This document shows, one piece after another, positions 23,079 through 33,919 of a stretch of DNA of 62,743 bases. The stretch comes from Chitinivorax sp. PXF-14. Lineage in GTDB: Bacteria > Pseudomonadota > Gammaproteobacteria > Burkholderiales > SCOH01. Made by a program: the position numbers and the translations under genes. The notes beneath the pieces are model-generated. The model was not told the DNA's origin and searched no databases. It worked only from the letters and a program-made list of their open reading frames with translations. Location of the stretch: the NCBI RefSeq assembly GCF_040812015.1, contig NZ_JBFNXJ010000022.1:1-62743 (forward strand), given 5' to 3'. The number at the start of each line of letters is the position of its first letter. The stretch's first letter is position 1.

Positions 23079-25480
23079 AGGCCAATCTCCTCGCCCCCCT
23101 GCTCGAAGGCCTGCTCGACGCGGTGTGGCTGGTCGATCCGCTCGAACTGCGCATCCTCATGGCCAACCAGGCCGCCGAATCCATGCTCGGCGTGGCGCGC
23201 GGCGGGCTCGCGGGCAAGGCGGTGATCGACCTAGTGTCCACGCCCGAAGATGTGTTTTTCTGGGAGGACGTGGCTGCCGGCCGCTCGGACCAGATCCTGT
23301 CCGAGACCATGCTCAACCGCCCCGACGGCGCGACGCTACGGGTCGAGCGCCGGGTCAGCCGCATGCAGGTCGACCATGAATCGATGTACGTGGTGGCGAT
23401 ACGCGACTACTCCGACCAGCGCCGCGTCGAAAACGAGCTCGAACACCTGATCGCCGAGCTGCGCGCCACGCTAGAATCGACCGCCGACGGCATCCTGGTG
23501 ATCGACCCGGCCGGCAATGTGCGCGGCTTCAACCAGCGCTTCGCCGAGCTGTGGGACCTGCCCGAACACCTGCTCACACGCCGAGACGATACCGCCGTGT
23601 TCGCCTGGATGAGCACCTGCGTGCTCGATGCCGACCGCTATGTCGAACGCCTGGCGGTGATCGCCCGCTCGCCGCTGATCGAATCCACCGACGTGCTGAT
23701 GCTCAAGACCGGCAAGGTGCTGGAACGCGTCACCCTGCCGCAGTACGCGCGCAGCCGGCCGATCGGGCGCGTCTACTCGTTCCGCGACATCACCCAGCGC
23801 CTGGCCGACGAGCAGCGCCTGCAGCTCGCCGCCAAGGTATTCGAATCGAGCCTCGACGCCATCTTCGTCACCGACCCCGAACGCCACATCATCGCCGTCA
23901 ACCCGCGCTGCGAGGTGCTGACCGGCTACACGCGGGACGAGATGGGCGGGCGCTCGCCGACCGATTTCATGGCCAGCGCCACCGACGTGACGCTGGTCGA
24001 CCAGATCAAGCACGGCCTCGACCACGACGGCTTCTGGGAAGGCGAGGTATGGTGCCGGCGCAAGACCGGCGAGAGCTACCCCTCGCTGATGTCGCTGGTG
24101 CGCGTGCTCGATGCCGACGGCAAGCCGGTCAACTGCGTCGGCTTCTTCAAGGACCTGACCGAATCGCTCGAAGCCAAGCGCCGCATCGAGGAGCTGGCCT
24201 ACAACGACTCGCTGACCGGCCTGCCCAACCGCCTGCTGCTCAACGAGCGCATGGCGCAGGCGATGCACCTGTGCGAGCGCAACGGCCTGCAGTTCGCCAT
24301 CCTGTTCCTCGATCTCGACCGCTTCAAGCACATCAACGACTCGCTCGGCCACGTGTTCGGCGACCGCGTGCTGGTCGAAGTGGCGGAGCGCCTGAAGATC
24401 TGCCTGCGCTCGGTGGATACCGCCGCGCGCCTGGGCGGTGACGAATTCGTCGTGCTGCTGAACCAGGTGGACCCGGCCACCACCGAGTTGATCGCCCGCC
24501 GCGTGCTGGAGACGCTGTCGCGCCCGATCACCTTCGACGAGCTGTCGTTCACCGTCACCTGCAGCATCGGCGTGGCGCTCTATCCATCGGACGGCAAGAC
24601 GCTCGACGAGCTGATCAAGAATGCCGACAGCGCGATGTATTACGTCAAGGAGCGCGGTCGCTCCGATTTCCGCTTCTACCAGCGGCAGATGAATGTCGGC
24701 CTGCTGTCGCGCATGAAGCTCGACCACGCGATGCGGCTGGCGCTGGCCAACGACGGCTTCTCGCTGCACTACCAGCCGCAGATCGAGATACGCAGCGGCC
24801 AGGTGATCGGCGTCGAGGCACTACTGCGCTGGACCGACCCCGAGCTCGGCGTGGTGCCGCCAGGCCAGTTCATCCCGATCGCAGAGGAAACCGGCGTCAT
24901 CGTGCCGATCGGCAACTGGGTGCTGGAAGAGGCCATCCACCAGGCGGCGCGCTGGCACGACGGCGGGCGCACGCTGCCGGTGGCCGTCAACGTGTCGGCG
25001 CTGCAGTTCCAGCAGGTCGATTTCGTCGCCCGCGTCGGCGACCTGCTGCAGCAATACGGCCTGCCGCCGCGGCTGCTCGAACTCGAACTGACCGAGTCCA
25101 TCCTGATCCGCGATGCCAACGATGCGCTGAAGCGGCTCGAAGGCCTGGCGGCACTCGGCGTGCGGCTGTCGATCGACGATTTCGGCACCGGCTATTCAAG
25201 CCTGGCCTATCTCAAGCGCTTTCCGATCAGCAAGCTCAAGATCGACCGCTCCTTCGTCAAGGACGTGCCGGGCGACGAGGGCGACGAGGGCATCGTCGAA
25301 GCCATCATCCAGATGGCCCGCGCGCTGCGGCTCAAGGTCGTCGCCGAGGGCGTGGAGCAGCAGCACCAGGCCGATTATCTCATGGAGCTCGGCTGCGACC
25401 ATTACCAGGGCTACCTGTTCTCCCCCGCCCAACCGCCCGGCGCGCTGGAACAGCTGCTGCAGGAATACACCCCGGGCTGA
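23075..25480 (+). CDS. PAS-PAS-PAS-GGDEF-EAL cyclic-di-GMP signalling protein
   Basis: An 801-residue protein without membrane segments. It has about three PAS sensor domains (roughly 1-120, 135-245 and 260-375). A GGDEF domain follows with an intact GGDEF motif at 454-458 (RLGGDEFVVLLN). An EAL domain has an intact EAL at 581-583 (GVEALLRW), with LELTES, DDFGTGYSS, KLKIDRSF and VAEGVE. Both cyclase and phosphodiesterase activities are therefore possible; in such hybrids often one dominates and the other regulates. It starts inside the stop of the HD-GYP gene (ATGA overlap), so synthesis and breakdown of cyclic-di-GMP may be balanced from one transcript. The PAS ligands are unknown. Confidence 0.93.
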   Translation: MKANLLAPLLEGLLDAVWLVDPLELRILMANQAAESMLGVARGGLAGKAVIDLVSTPEDVFFWEDVAAGRSDQILSETMLNRPDGATLRVERRVSRMQVDHESMYVVAIRDYSDQRRVENELEHLIAELRATLESTADGILVIDPAGNVRGFNQRFAELWDLPEHLLTRRDDTAVFAWMSTCVLDADRYVERLAVIARSPLIESTDVLMLKTGKVLERVTLPQYARSRPIGRVYSFRDITQRLADEQRLQLAAKVFESSLDAIFVTDPERHIIAVNPRCEVLTGYTRDEMGGRSPTDFMASATDVTLVDQIKHGLDHDGFWEGEVWCRRKTGESYPSLMSLVRVLDADGKPVNCVGFFKDLTESLEAKRRIEELAYNDSLTGLPNRLLLNERMAQAMHLCERNGLQFAILFLDLDRFKHINDSLGHVFGDRVLVEVAERLKICLRSVDTAARLGGDEFVVLLNQVDPATTELIARRVLETLSRPITFDELSFTVTCSIGVALYPSDGKTLDELIKNADSAMYYVKERGRSDFRFYQRQMNVGLLSRMKLDHAMRLALANDGFSLHYQPQIEIRSGQVIGVEALLRWTDPELGVVPPGQFIPIAEETGVIVPIGNWVLEEAIHQAARWHDGGRTLPVAVNVSALQFQQVDFVARVGDLLQQYGLPPRLLELELTESILIRDANDALKRLEGLAALGVRLSIDDFGTGYSSLAYLKRFPISKLKIDRSFVKDVPGDEGDEGIVEAIIQMARALRLKVVAEGVEQQHQADYLMELGCDHYQGYLFSPAQPPGALEQLLQEYTPG

Positions 25481-25579
25481 TCGCCCCCGGCCCGCCCTGC
25501 TTGCAGCCAGGCGGGTTCGCCTTCCCTCCCATGTGAACGCTGGCAGCGGGCAGCCAGGCCGTCACCGCCGACTGTGGGT

Positions 25580-25732
25580 TTACTTCAGGTCGGACATCGA
25601 GGCGCCGTGGTTGATGTGGAACACATCGCCATCGGGCTCGACCACAGCAGAAAATCCTGCGCCGCCAACCCCCACGAAGCCAGCGCACGGCATGGCGGCG
25701 AGCAGCAATGCACCAGGCTCGAGCCAGGGCAT
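25580..25732 (-). CDS. Small exported or membrane-associated protein (50 aa)
   Basis: A 50-residue ORF that begins at ATG 25732, directly after an in-frame TGA, and ends TAA at 25580. The first half is hydrophobic (LEPGALLLAAMPCAGFVGVGG), like a signal peptide or lipobox region. The second half ends VFHINHGASMSDLK. That kind of ending, an acidic turn, His, then AxMSDL, recurs in tiny secreted proteins of betaproteobacteria as I remember them. No strong ribosome site is seen. It fills most of the gap between the c-di-GMP gene and nemR. Function unknown. Confidence 0.55.
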   Translation of the reverse strand: MPWLEPGALLLAAMPCAGFVGVGGAGFSAVVEPDGDVFHINHGASMSDLK

Positions 25733-25832
25733 TCATCACCGGCTATCGTCGGCAATCGCGCCATGTTAGCAGCCATGCACCACAGGCAGTCATAGCGGAT
25801 GACGCGATCACGCCAGGCATTTTCAACGTCAC

Positions 25833-25847
25833 TAGACGACCGGTCTA
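25833..25847. promoter_or_regulatory. NemR-type operator upstream of nemR
   Basis: TAGACGACCGGTCTA is an inverted repeat (arms TAGAC and GTCTA) 20 bases before the nemR start. It resembles the E. coli NemR box, which has TAGAC-type arms. An almost identical copy precedes nemA at 26661-26675, differing by one base in the centre. Two such matches at the regulator and its presumed target make this a good operator call. Confidence 0.8.
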
Positions 25848-25867
25848 ATCAGTGCTAGATTACCACC

Positions 25868-26473
25868 ATGCGCAACGACTTCAGCGATACCCGCGAGCAT
25901 ATTCTCGACGTGGGCGAATCCATCATCCTCGGCAAGGGCTATGCCGCCGTCGGGCTGTCCGAGATTCTCGCCACCGCCGAAGTGCCGAAGGGGTCGTTCT
26001 ATCACTATTTCAAGTCGAAGGAGCAGTTCGGTGTCGACCTGCTCGGCCGTTATTTCAGCGACTACGCAGCGCGTATCGACGAACGCTTCCAGAACACCGC
26101 GCTGCCCGCGCGCGCGCGGCTGATGGGCTACTGGCGCCAGTGGTACGACAACCAGGCGGCCTGCAGCTGCCACCAGCAGTGTCTGGCGGTGAAGCTGTCG
26201 GGCGAGGTGTCGGACCTGTCCGACGCCATGCGCGAAACGCTGAAGGCCGGCATGAATGCGGTGATCGAGCGCATCGCGCGCTGCATCGCCGCCGGCATCG
26301 CCGATGGCTCGCTGCCGATGCACCTGAACCCGCAGCAGACGGCGCAGACGCTCTACCAGCTGTGGCTGGGCGCGAGCCTGCTGACCAAGGTGCGCAAGGA
26401 GCCCAGCGCGCTCGATGCCACCATGGCCTCGACCTACGCGCTACTGGGCATCGCGCCGGGGCAGACGAATTGA
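25868..26473 (+). CDS. nemR: NemR, electrophile/hypochlorite-sensing TetR-family repressor
   Basis: A 201-residue repressor with a TetR helix-turn-helix (about 8-55; TREHILDVGESIILGKGYAAVGLSEIL, VPKGSFYHYFKSKE) nearly identical in pattern to E. coli NemR. The redox switch is kept: Cys105 in CLAVKLSGEV corresponds to NemR Cys106, and Lys174 in LWLGASLLTKV corresponds to the Lys that forms the reversible bond with it. Two extra cysteines (99 and 101) form a CSC patch just before it. By analogy, modification by quinones, aldehydes or hypochlorite would release DNA and switch on nemA. Matching operators precede both genes. Confidence 0.92.
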   Translation: MRNDFSDTREHILDVGESIILGKGYAAVGLSEILATAEVPKGSFYHYFKSKEQFGVDLLGRYFSDYAARIDERFQNTALPARARLMGYWRQWYDNQAACSCHQQCLAVKLSGEVSDLSDAMRETLKAGMNAVIERIARCIAAGIADGSLPMHLNPQQTAQTLYQLWLGASLLTKVRKEPSALDATMASTYALLGIAPGQTN

Positions 26474-26660
26474 GGTAACGCCGGCCGACCACGGCTGGCG
26501 GCAGTAATGGCACTTGCAGCAACAGATGTCCCGGCAGCGATGCCGACGATCCGGCGGGTGCCGCCGGGTGTCGGGATGGCTTCCTGGCCGAGCGGCCGGG
26601 CCACTGTGCAGTACCGGAAATACAAACTGGCGTCCCACGCCATTTTTTTGATACCCACAC

Positions 26661-26675
26661 TAGACGACTGGTCTA
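26661..26675. promoter_or_regulatory. NemR-type operator upstream of nemA
   Basis: TAGACGACTGGTCTA repeats the inverted-repeat site found before nemR, with one central base changed. It lies 22 bases before the nemA ATG, where a bound repressor would block the promoter. A GGAG ribosome site follows at about 26686-26690. Confidence 0.8.
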
Positions 26676-26697
26676 TTAATAATCACGGAGCTCGATC

Positions 26698-28978
<2,281 letters not shown>

Positions 28979-29104
28979 GACAGGTCCGCTGCATCAGGCG
29001 CATGGCGGGCCGCACGCTGCCATGCGCCTGATGCCATATCCATGGCAGCGCGCGACGCCATGCATGCCGCCCGTCGGCTGATGGGGAACCATTCCCTCCT
29101 TGCC

Positions 29105-29134
29105 TTGCTCTATGCGTTACGCTACGCATATATA
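29105..29134 (+). promoter_or_regulatory. Possible promoter with an inverted repeat in its spacer
   Basis: TTGCTC (29105-29110) and an AT-rich TATATA-like -10 (29128-29134) are about 17-18 bases apart. Most of the spacer is an inverted repeat, ATGCGT-TACGCT-ACGCAT (29112-29129), which could be an operator. It lies about 100 bases before the small membrane-protein gene at 29231. Confidence 0.35.
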
Positions 29135-29230
29135 GGCAGCCCCACGTCGAGAGCGGCTGCCATGACCCGGCGCATCCCCGCTGTGTGATTCCCGATGCAC
29201 GGCTGGGCGTCTTTGAGCAAGGGCATCGAC

Positions 29231-29431
29231 ATGAACGACATCGACGAGCAGCAACCCCAATCATCCGACGGGCGCCAGGTCTATGCCGTGCGCAGCCGCC
29301 GCCAGCGCAGTCGTACCAACTGGGTGGTGGCCAGCGTCATCGTTGGCCTGCTGCTCGGGGCGATGGGGCTGATGTTCAGCTCCGCCGTCCACGCCGCAGT
29401 CGAACAGCCACACTTGCCGCAACCGCACTAG
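29231..29431 (+). CDS. Small single-pass membrane protein (66 aa)
   Basis: The 66-residue product has a polar N-terminus with an Arg-rich patch (VRSRRQRSRTN), one membrane helix (about 30-50; WVVASVIVGLLLGAMGLMF) and a short tail ending QPHLPQPH. AAGGG lies about 8 bases before the ATG, so it is probably expressed. No family is recognised. The basic patch before the helix predicts the N-terminus inside the cell. It is convergent with the HD-GYP gene that follows. Confidence 0.65.
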   Translation: MNDIDEQQPQSSDGRQVYAVRSRRQRSRTNWVVASVIVGLLLGAMGLMFSSAVHAAVEQPHLPQPH

Positions 29432-29464
29432 CGCCGCTCGGGCAGGATACGCCCATACCCCGTT

Positions 29465-30322
29465 TCAGGCCGCGTACACCGCCGCGCTGACGCTGGGCGC
29501 CAGCGCGGCCACCATCTCTGCCACCAGCCCCCTGTCCACGTCCGGCTTCAAGTCTTCGGCAGAGCCCAGCCGCCCGGTCGGCGCCACCGACACACCTTCG
29601 CCCGTGCGCGTCAGCATGGTCTCCGCGCCGCAAGTCCGGCAATACACATGATCACCGCTGTGCTGATCGCGCCGCACCACGATGGTCGGCCCGCACATCG
29701 GGCATATCTGCAGCGGGATGCCGGGCTCGCTGTGGCCGACGATGTGATGCAGCAGGCCAGCCTCGCCGAGCGCGATGAAACGCTTGCCCAGTGCGGTGTC
29801 GAACTGGCGCCCCAGCTCGTTGCCGATGATGTCGAGCGCGGCGCCCACCGGCATGCCGCGCCGGTAAGGCCGGGTGCTGGTCAGCGCATCGAAGGTATCG
29901 GCAATCGCCACGATGCGCGCATCGAGCGGGATATCGTCGCCCTTGCTGCCGAGCGGGTAGCCACGCCCGTCGTGGGTTTCGTGGTGTTGCAGGATGGCGG
30001 TGCGCACCAGCCTGGCCAGCGGGTGGCCCTGCATCAGCCGCTCGCCGATGCCGGGATGGGTCTTGATCACCGCGTATTCGTCCTCGGTCAGCTTGGCCGG
30101 TTTCTTCAGCACCGCGTCGGGCACGCCGACCTTGCCCAGGTCATGCAGAAAGCCGCCCAGCGAGATGCGCGCCACCTCGGCGCGCGGCAGGTTGAGGTCT
30201 TCCGCCAGCAGCGCGGTGAACTGCGATACCCGCCACAGGTGGCCGCCAGTGTACGGGTCGCGCGCCTCGACCATGGCTGCCATCGTGTAAAGGCTGTTGA
30301 TGAACTGTTCGACGACCTGCAT
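29465..30322 (-). CDS. HD-GYP cyclic-di-GMP phosphodiesterase with C-terminal zinc ribbon
   Basis: A 285-residue protein. The HD-GYP domain (about 5-190) is complete: YTGGHLWRVSQF, FLHDLGK with His60-Asp61, HPGIGERLM, the full HHETHDGRGYP signature (113-123) and ADTFDALTSTRPYR. All metal ligands appear present, so it should hydrolyse cyclic-di-GMP. It carries an unusual addition: Cys207/Cys210 (CPMCG) and Cys228/Cys231 (CRTCG) form a zinc ribbon after the domain. No transmembrane or receiver domain is present. AAGGAGG precedes the ATG at 30322 by about 6 bases, which decides the start over a longer, Arg-rich frame. Confidence 0.9.
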   Translation of the reverse strand: MQVVEQFINSLYTMAAMVEARDPYTGGHLWRVSQFTALLAEDLNLPRAEVARISLGGFLHDLGKVGVPDAVLKKPAKLTEDEYAVIKTHPGIGERLMQGHPLARLVRTAILQHHETHDGRGYPLGSKGDDIPLDARIVAIADTFDALTSTRPYRRGMPVGAALDIIGNELGRQFDTALGKRFIALGEAGLLHHIVGHSEPGIPLQICPMCGPTIVVRRDQHSGDHVYCRTCGAETMLTRTGEGVSVAPTGRLGSAEDLKPDVDRGLVAEMVAALAPSVSAAVYAA

Positions 30323-30401
30323 GGTGGCCTCCTTCCGCCTGCGTGGCGCGGCATGCCGGCTCGGGCAATGCCATGCTTCAGTGTAGGCGGGCACCGCCCG
30401 A

Positions 30402-30596
30402 TTACCAGAGGCGGCCTTGCGTGAGCCGCGCGATGGACTCGCGCCAGCCTTCCGCCTCGCGCTGGCGCCTGCCTTCCTGCTGGCCGGCCCGGTGGGCGGC
30501 GTCCTCCGGGCCGTAATAGCGCTCCCCGGCAAGCCCGAGGGTGTAGGCATGCTGCGGCTCCCGGCTGATGCAGTCGTCAATGCCGTCTGGTTTCAT
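30402..30596 (-). CDS. Small hypothetical protein (64 aa)
   Basis: A hydrophilic 64-residue protein, rich in Arg, Gly, Gln and Glu, with no membrane segment (MKPDGIDDC at the start, ARLTQGRLW at the end). CAGGAG sits 6-7 bases before the ATG at 30596, a strong sign of real translation. It lies 80 bases upstream of the HD-GYP gene on the same strand and may share its transcript. No family recognised. Confidence 0.65.
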   Translation of the reverse strand: MKPDGIDDCISREPQHAYTLGLAGERYYGPEDAAHRAGQQEGRRQREAEGWRESIARLTQGRLW

Positions 30597-30805
30597 GATG
30601 AGGCTCCTGTAGTCGATGGAAACAGGCTCTCATGGCAGCAGGTGCAATAGAACGGCTGGCGATTTGATCAGATTGAGCGGTTATAAGAGGAGCGATGCAA
30701 TTCCTGCAAGCGGTGGGTCATGCAATTGCATGGCTGCGCCTGGGCGTATCCCCACGGCTGGGCTATGGTTCATAGCGTCGGGCCGATTACCCTGCAGGAG
30801 CCGGC

Positions 30806-31588
30806 ATGCCACAACGGAAGATAGCGAGAACCATCGCCTGCCTCGCACTGGCAAGCCACCCGGCCAGCCTGCTGGCCGAGGACATCGTGCTGGCCGCGCC
30901 GGATTACTGGTGCCCGGTCAGCTGCAAGGCGGGCGGGGCGGAAGAAGGCTTTGCCGTCGAGCTGCTGCGCACCGTGTTCGAGCGGCAGGGCTACACCGTG
31001 CGCTACCGCAACCTCAACTACTCGCGGGCACTCGCCGAGGCGCGCTCCAACCGGGTGACGGCGATTACCGCCGCCTACAAGCGCGAGGCGCCCGGCTTCG
31101 TGTTCCCCGCCGAGCCGAGCCTGGTCGGCCACTACTGCTTCTTCACGCGGCCGGGCGGCAGCTGGCGCTACACCGGCACGGCATCGATACCGGGGCGGGT
31201 GGTCGGCGTGATCCAGAGCTATTCCTACGGCCAGGCGCTCGATGGCTACATCCAGCGCCATCACGCCAACTTCGACATCCACACCGGCGACGGCGCGCTG
31301 CAGCGGATGATAGGCAAGCTGCAGATAGGTCGGCTCGATGCCTTCGTCGAGGACGAAACGCTGGTGCGCTACATGCAGATCAAAGACCCGAGGCTGGCCT
31401 TGCGCCAGGCCGGCTGCACCGAAGCGGTGTATGCCTACCCGGCCTTCTCGCCCAGCAATACGCACGCGCAGCAATACGCGGCGCTCTACTCGGCCGGCGT
31501 GGCTGCGCTGCGCAAATCCGGGGAGCTGGGGCGGATTCTGGCCAGGTATGGCGCCACGGAGTGGAACGAGGCCAAGCCGGGCAAGTAG
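30806..31588 (+). CDS. Periplasmic amino-acid-binding-like protein (SBP_bac_3 type), orphan
   Basis: A 260-residue exported protein with a signal peptide (about 1-24, ending SLLAED). The mature part opens APDYWCPVSCKAG, a WCPxxC motif shared with the protein from 10.4-11.2 kb. GFAVELLRTVFERQGYTVRYR and a C-terminal LRKSGELGRILARYG are typical of family 3 binding proteins. Ligand-contacting residues cannot be assigned. No transporter genes are adjacent. The two conserved cysteines probably form a disulphide in the periplasm. Confidence 0.8.
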   Translation: MPQRKIARTIACLALASHPASLLAEDIVLAAPDYWCPVSCKAGGAEEGFAVELLRTVFERQGYTVRYRNLNYSRALAEARSNRVTAITAAYKREAPGFVFPAEPSLVGHYCFFTRPGGSWRYTGTASIPGRVVGVIQSYSYGQALDGYIQRHHANFDIHTGDGALQRMIGKLQIGRLDAFVEDETLVRYMQIKDPRLALRQAGCTEAVYAYPAFSPSNTHAQQYAALYSAGVAALRKSGELGRILARYGATEWNEAKPGK

Positions 31589-31683
31589 GCCACTTAGCCC
31601 AGCCCCGGCTGGCGGTGCGCTTCAACAACGGTTGAGTGATTCATGTGCCGATCGCCCGCCACGGGTGGGCGGGCGGCGCCAGG

Positions 31684-32661
31684 CTAGAACTCGGGATGCT
31701 GAAACTCCGTCAGCGCCGCGCTCTCGGCCAGCCTGAGGCGCACGAATTCGGGCACCGCCGCGGCATCGACGATGTCCATCGCCTGGTACAGCGGCTCATG
31801 GGCCAACTCGGCCTCGAAACCGGGCTGCGGCCAGCCCTCCTCGTCGAGCCGGGTGTCGATGGCCCGCTGCAGCGCAGCCGACACAGCGCCCTGGCGCACC
31901 AGCACGACAGGCCGGCAGAACAGGCCACGCTGGCCGATGAGGCCGACACACAGGCCGCTCATCGCCTTGATCTGCCTGTCCTGCTGCAGCAGGCTCGCGA
32001 ACACGGTGATCTGGAAGGCCCGCGTTTCGCGCTCGAAGGCATGCACGACGAGCTGGCTCGATTTCTTGACAATATAGCCGCGCAGGATTTCGGTGATCGC
32101 CGGCGTCTCGACCAGCCCGTGGCTCTCGCTCGCCGCACCGTTCATGCGATGGATTTCGAGCGTGCGCATGGCGCCGGTGCTGGCGTTGAAGTAAATGACC
32201 AGCATGCCGAGCACGTAACGCCCCGGCCACACCACCGAGGGGCGCCATACCTGGTAGACGCCGGGTGCGGCATCCTTGAGCTTCTGGCGCGTGGTACGCA
32301 CCGATTCCAGCTCGTGCACCAGGCTCCAGAAATACTGGTCGGGCACACGGGCGACGGCGAGCTGGTCGCGCACCTCATCCCAAAACCCCTCTTCCACCAG
32401 ATAGTTAAGAAGACGTTCAGCGTCGTCGCCTTCTAATTCAGACTTGCCGCTACACCACCGGCTGAAGGTGAATTGCGACGCGCTGCGGACTACCTCGGCG
32501 CGGCACAGCACCTTGTAGTGCAGCATCTCCTTCTCGTCGGGGCGGGCGGCCTTGCGGATCTGGCGAAAACGCTCGCGCAGGAAGTCCTGCCCCTCGCGGG
32601 CGAGGCGGCCTTGCAGGCGCTCGATTTCGGTGGCATCGGCAGGTGGGTTCAGGGTGTCCAT
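31684..32661 (-). CDS. Cytoplasmic protein of unknown function (325 aa)
   Basis: A 325-residue soluble protein. The first 120 residues are helical and charged (LQGRLAREGQDFLRERFRQIRKAARPDEKEM); the rest seems mixed alpha/beta with a hydrophobic core (VWPGRYVLGMLVIYFNASTG). No signal peptide, no known catalytic motif. The stretch FSRWCSGKSELEGDDAERLLNYL resembles the second half of a helix-turn-helix of the Cro/XRE sort, so it could bind DNA, but this is weak. There is no convincing ribosome site at ATG 32661. It is divergent from the lipoprotein gene at 32.8 kb. Confidence 0.68.
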   Translation of the reverse strand: MDTLNPPADATEIERLQGRLAREGQDFLRERFRQIRKAARPDEKEMLHYKVLCRAEVVRSASQFTFSRWCSGKSELEGDDAERLLNYLVEEGFWDEVRDQLAVARVPDQYFWSLVHELESVRTTRQKLKDAAPGVYQVWRPSVVWPGRYVLGMLVIYFNASTGAMRTLEIHRMNGAASESHGLVETPAITEILRGYIVKKSSQLVVHAFERETRAFQITVFASLLQQDRQIKAMSGLCVGLIGQRGLFCRPVVLVRQGAVSAALQRAIDTRLDEEGWPQPGFEAELAHEPLYQAMDIVDAAAVPEFVRLRLAESAALTEFQHPEF

Positions 32662-32768
32662 GGCGGGTCGGATAGGCGGCTAAAATGGCAGTGTGCCATG
32701 GCGCCGTCCGGACGCAAAAGCCGGCGGGGCGCGCAAGCGCGTCTCCCGGCATCGAGAGGAGCAATACC

Positions 32769-33215
32769 ATGTTGAATATACCGATGATCGGCGCCACCGC
32801 GCTGCTGATGCTGGCAGGCTGCGCCATGGCCGACGACGAGCAGTGGGACGGCGCGCCGCGCCGGGGCTCGGGCGCCTACCAGGAGGGCTACCGCGACGGC
32901 TATCGCGAGGGCTACCGTGCCGCCCTGCGCGAGGCGGCACGCGGTGGCGACAGCAATTTCCCGTCGAACAGCGGCATCCGCATCCGCCGTGCGCTGTATG
33001 GCGACAGCGTGCACTACTGCGATTTCGGCCGGAAGCTGCAGGCAGAGGCCAACGGCAAGAGCAGCTACGAGTTCGAGGTGAACAACCGCCTGTGCGGCGA
33101 CCCGGCGCGCGATACCCCGAAACGGGCACTGATCGAATACAGCTGCGGCAACCGCCCGGTACAACGGGTCGAGGTCGGCGAGGAACAGCGCGCACGCCTG
33201 TATTGCCCCTGGTAA
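32769..33215 (+). CDS. Small lipoprotein of unknown function
   Basis: A 148-residue protein with a lipoprotein signal (MLMLAGC lipobox, lipidated Cys18). Just after it come short Tyr/Gly/Arg repeats (YQEGYRDGYREGYRAALREAA), a pattern seen in small envelope proteins. The C-terminal half is a compact domain with several cysteines (HYCDFG, NNRLCGD, YSCGNRP, LYCPW), likely disulphide-bonded. GAGGAG lies about 8 bases before ATG 32769, which decides the start. It is probably anchored in the outer or inner membrane facing the periplasm. Function unknown. Confidence 0.72.
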   Translation: MLNIPMIGATALLMLAGCAMADDEQWDGAPRRGSGAYQEGYRDGYREGYRAALREAARGGDSNFPSNSGIRIRRALYGDSVHYCDFGRKLQAEANGKSSYEFEVNNRLCGDPARDTPKRALIEYSCGNRPVQRVEVGEEQRARLYCPW

Positions 33216-33440
33216 GACAACTTGGCACCGCGCCAGACACCTTGTCCAGAGCGGCCTGCAGCCTTGCTGCAGGCCGCGTCCGTATTGGCTTCCAGCGGCA
33301 TGGCATGGCGCCGCCGGGTGCCCATCCTGCATCGGATGCCATTCAGTTTCCGTTCACCGCGGCCGCTGCAAGATGGGTCCCGCAACAAGCCGACGTGCTC
33401 AAGCGCCGGACCTAACCCAACCATGCAAAGGATTGCCAGA

Positions 33441-33782
33441 ATGAACAAGCTGCTCGCTACCCTGATCGCCTCCGCTGTTGCCGCCGTTTCCTTCAGCGCA
33501 GCCGCCGCTACCGCCGCAGCCCCTGCCACGCCTGCTACCCCCGCTGCGCATGCCCAGGCTGCCACGCCGGCAACACCCGCGGCACCGGCAGCAACGCCGG
33601 CCACTGCAGCCAAGCCTGCCGCTCAGGCGGTCGCCGTGACGCCCGCCAGCGCCGCGCAACCGGCACAGGCCGCTGCCGACAAGGCGGCAGAGAAGCCCGC
33701 CAAGGCGCACAAGGCGGTGAAGAAGGTGAAGGCCGAAAGCAAGAAGGCTGACGAGAAAAAGGCCGAAGAGAAGAAGTCGTAA
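33441..33782 (+). CDS. Exported Ala/Pro/Lys-rich low-complexity protein (acid-shock-like)
   Basis: A 113-residue protein with a signal peptide (about 1-23) followed by an Ala-Pro-Thr repeat region (about 24-80) and a strongly basic Lys/Ala/Glu tail. The layout resembles the periplasmic acid-shock protein Asr of E. coli, but low complexity makes homology unsafe. AAAGGA sits about 8 bases before the ATG at 33441. A perfect terminator follows 20 bases after the stop, so it is probably a single-gene transcript. It may bind anionic envelope polymers or buffer charge. Confidence 0.68.
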   Translation: MNKLLATLIASAVAAVSFSAAAATAAAPATPATPAAHAQAATPATPAAPAATPATAAKPAAQAVAVTPASAAQPAQAAADKAAEKPAKAHKAVKKVKAESKKADEKKAEEKKS

Positions 33783-33802
33783 TCGCGGCTCGCTCAAGGC
33801 TC

Positions 33803-33831
33803 AAAAAAAGGACGGTTCGCCGTCCTTTTTT
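33803..33831 (+). terminator. Rho-independent terminator after the Ala/Pro/Lys-rich gene
   Basis: GGACGG-TTCG-CCGTCC forms a six-pair GC stem with a stable TTCG tetraloop. A-tracts and T-tracts on the two sides extend the pairing. The T-tract follows on both strands, so it could stop transcription in either direction. Confidence 0.93.
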
Positions 33832-33919
33832 GCTTGCCAGCAACCGCGCCGGCGCCGCGCCCCGCCTGCTCCCGCGCTACAATGCGCCAACCCCCAGCCC
33901 ACCCGGAGAACGCACTCCC

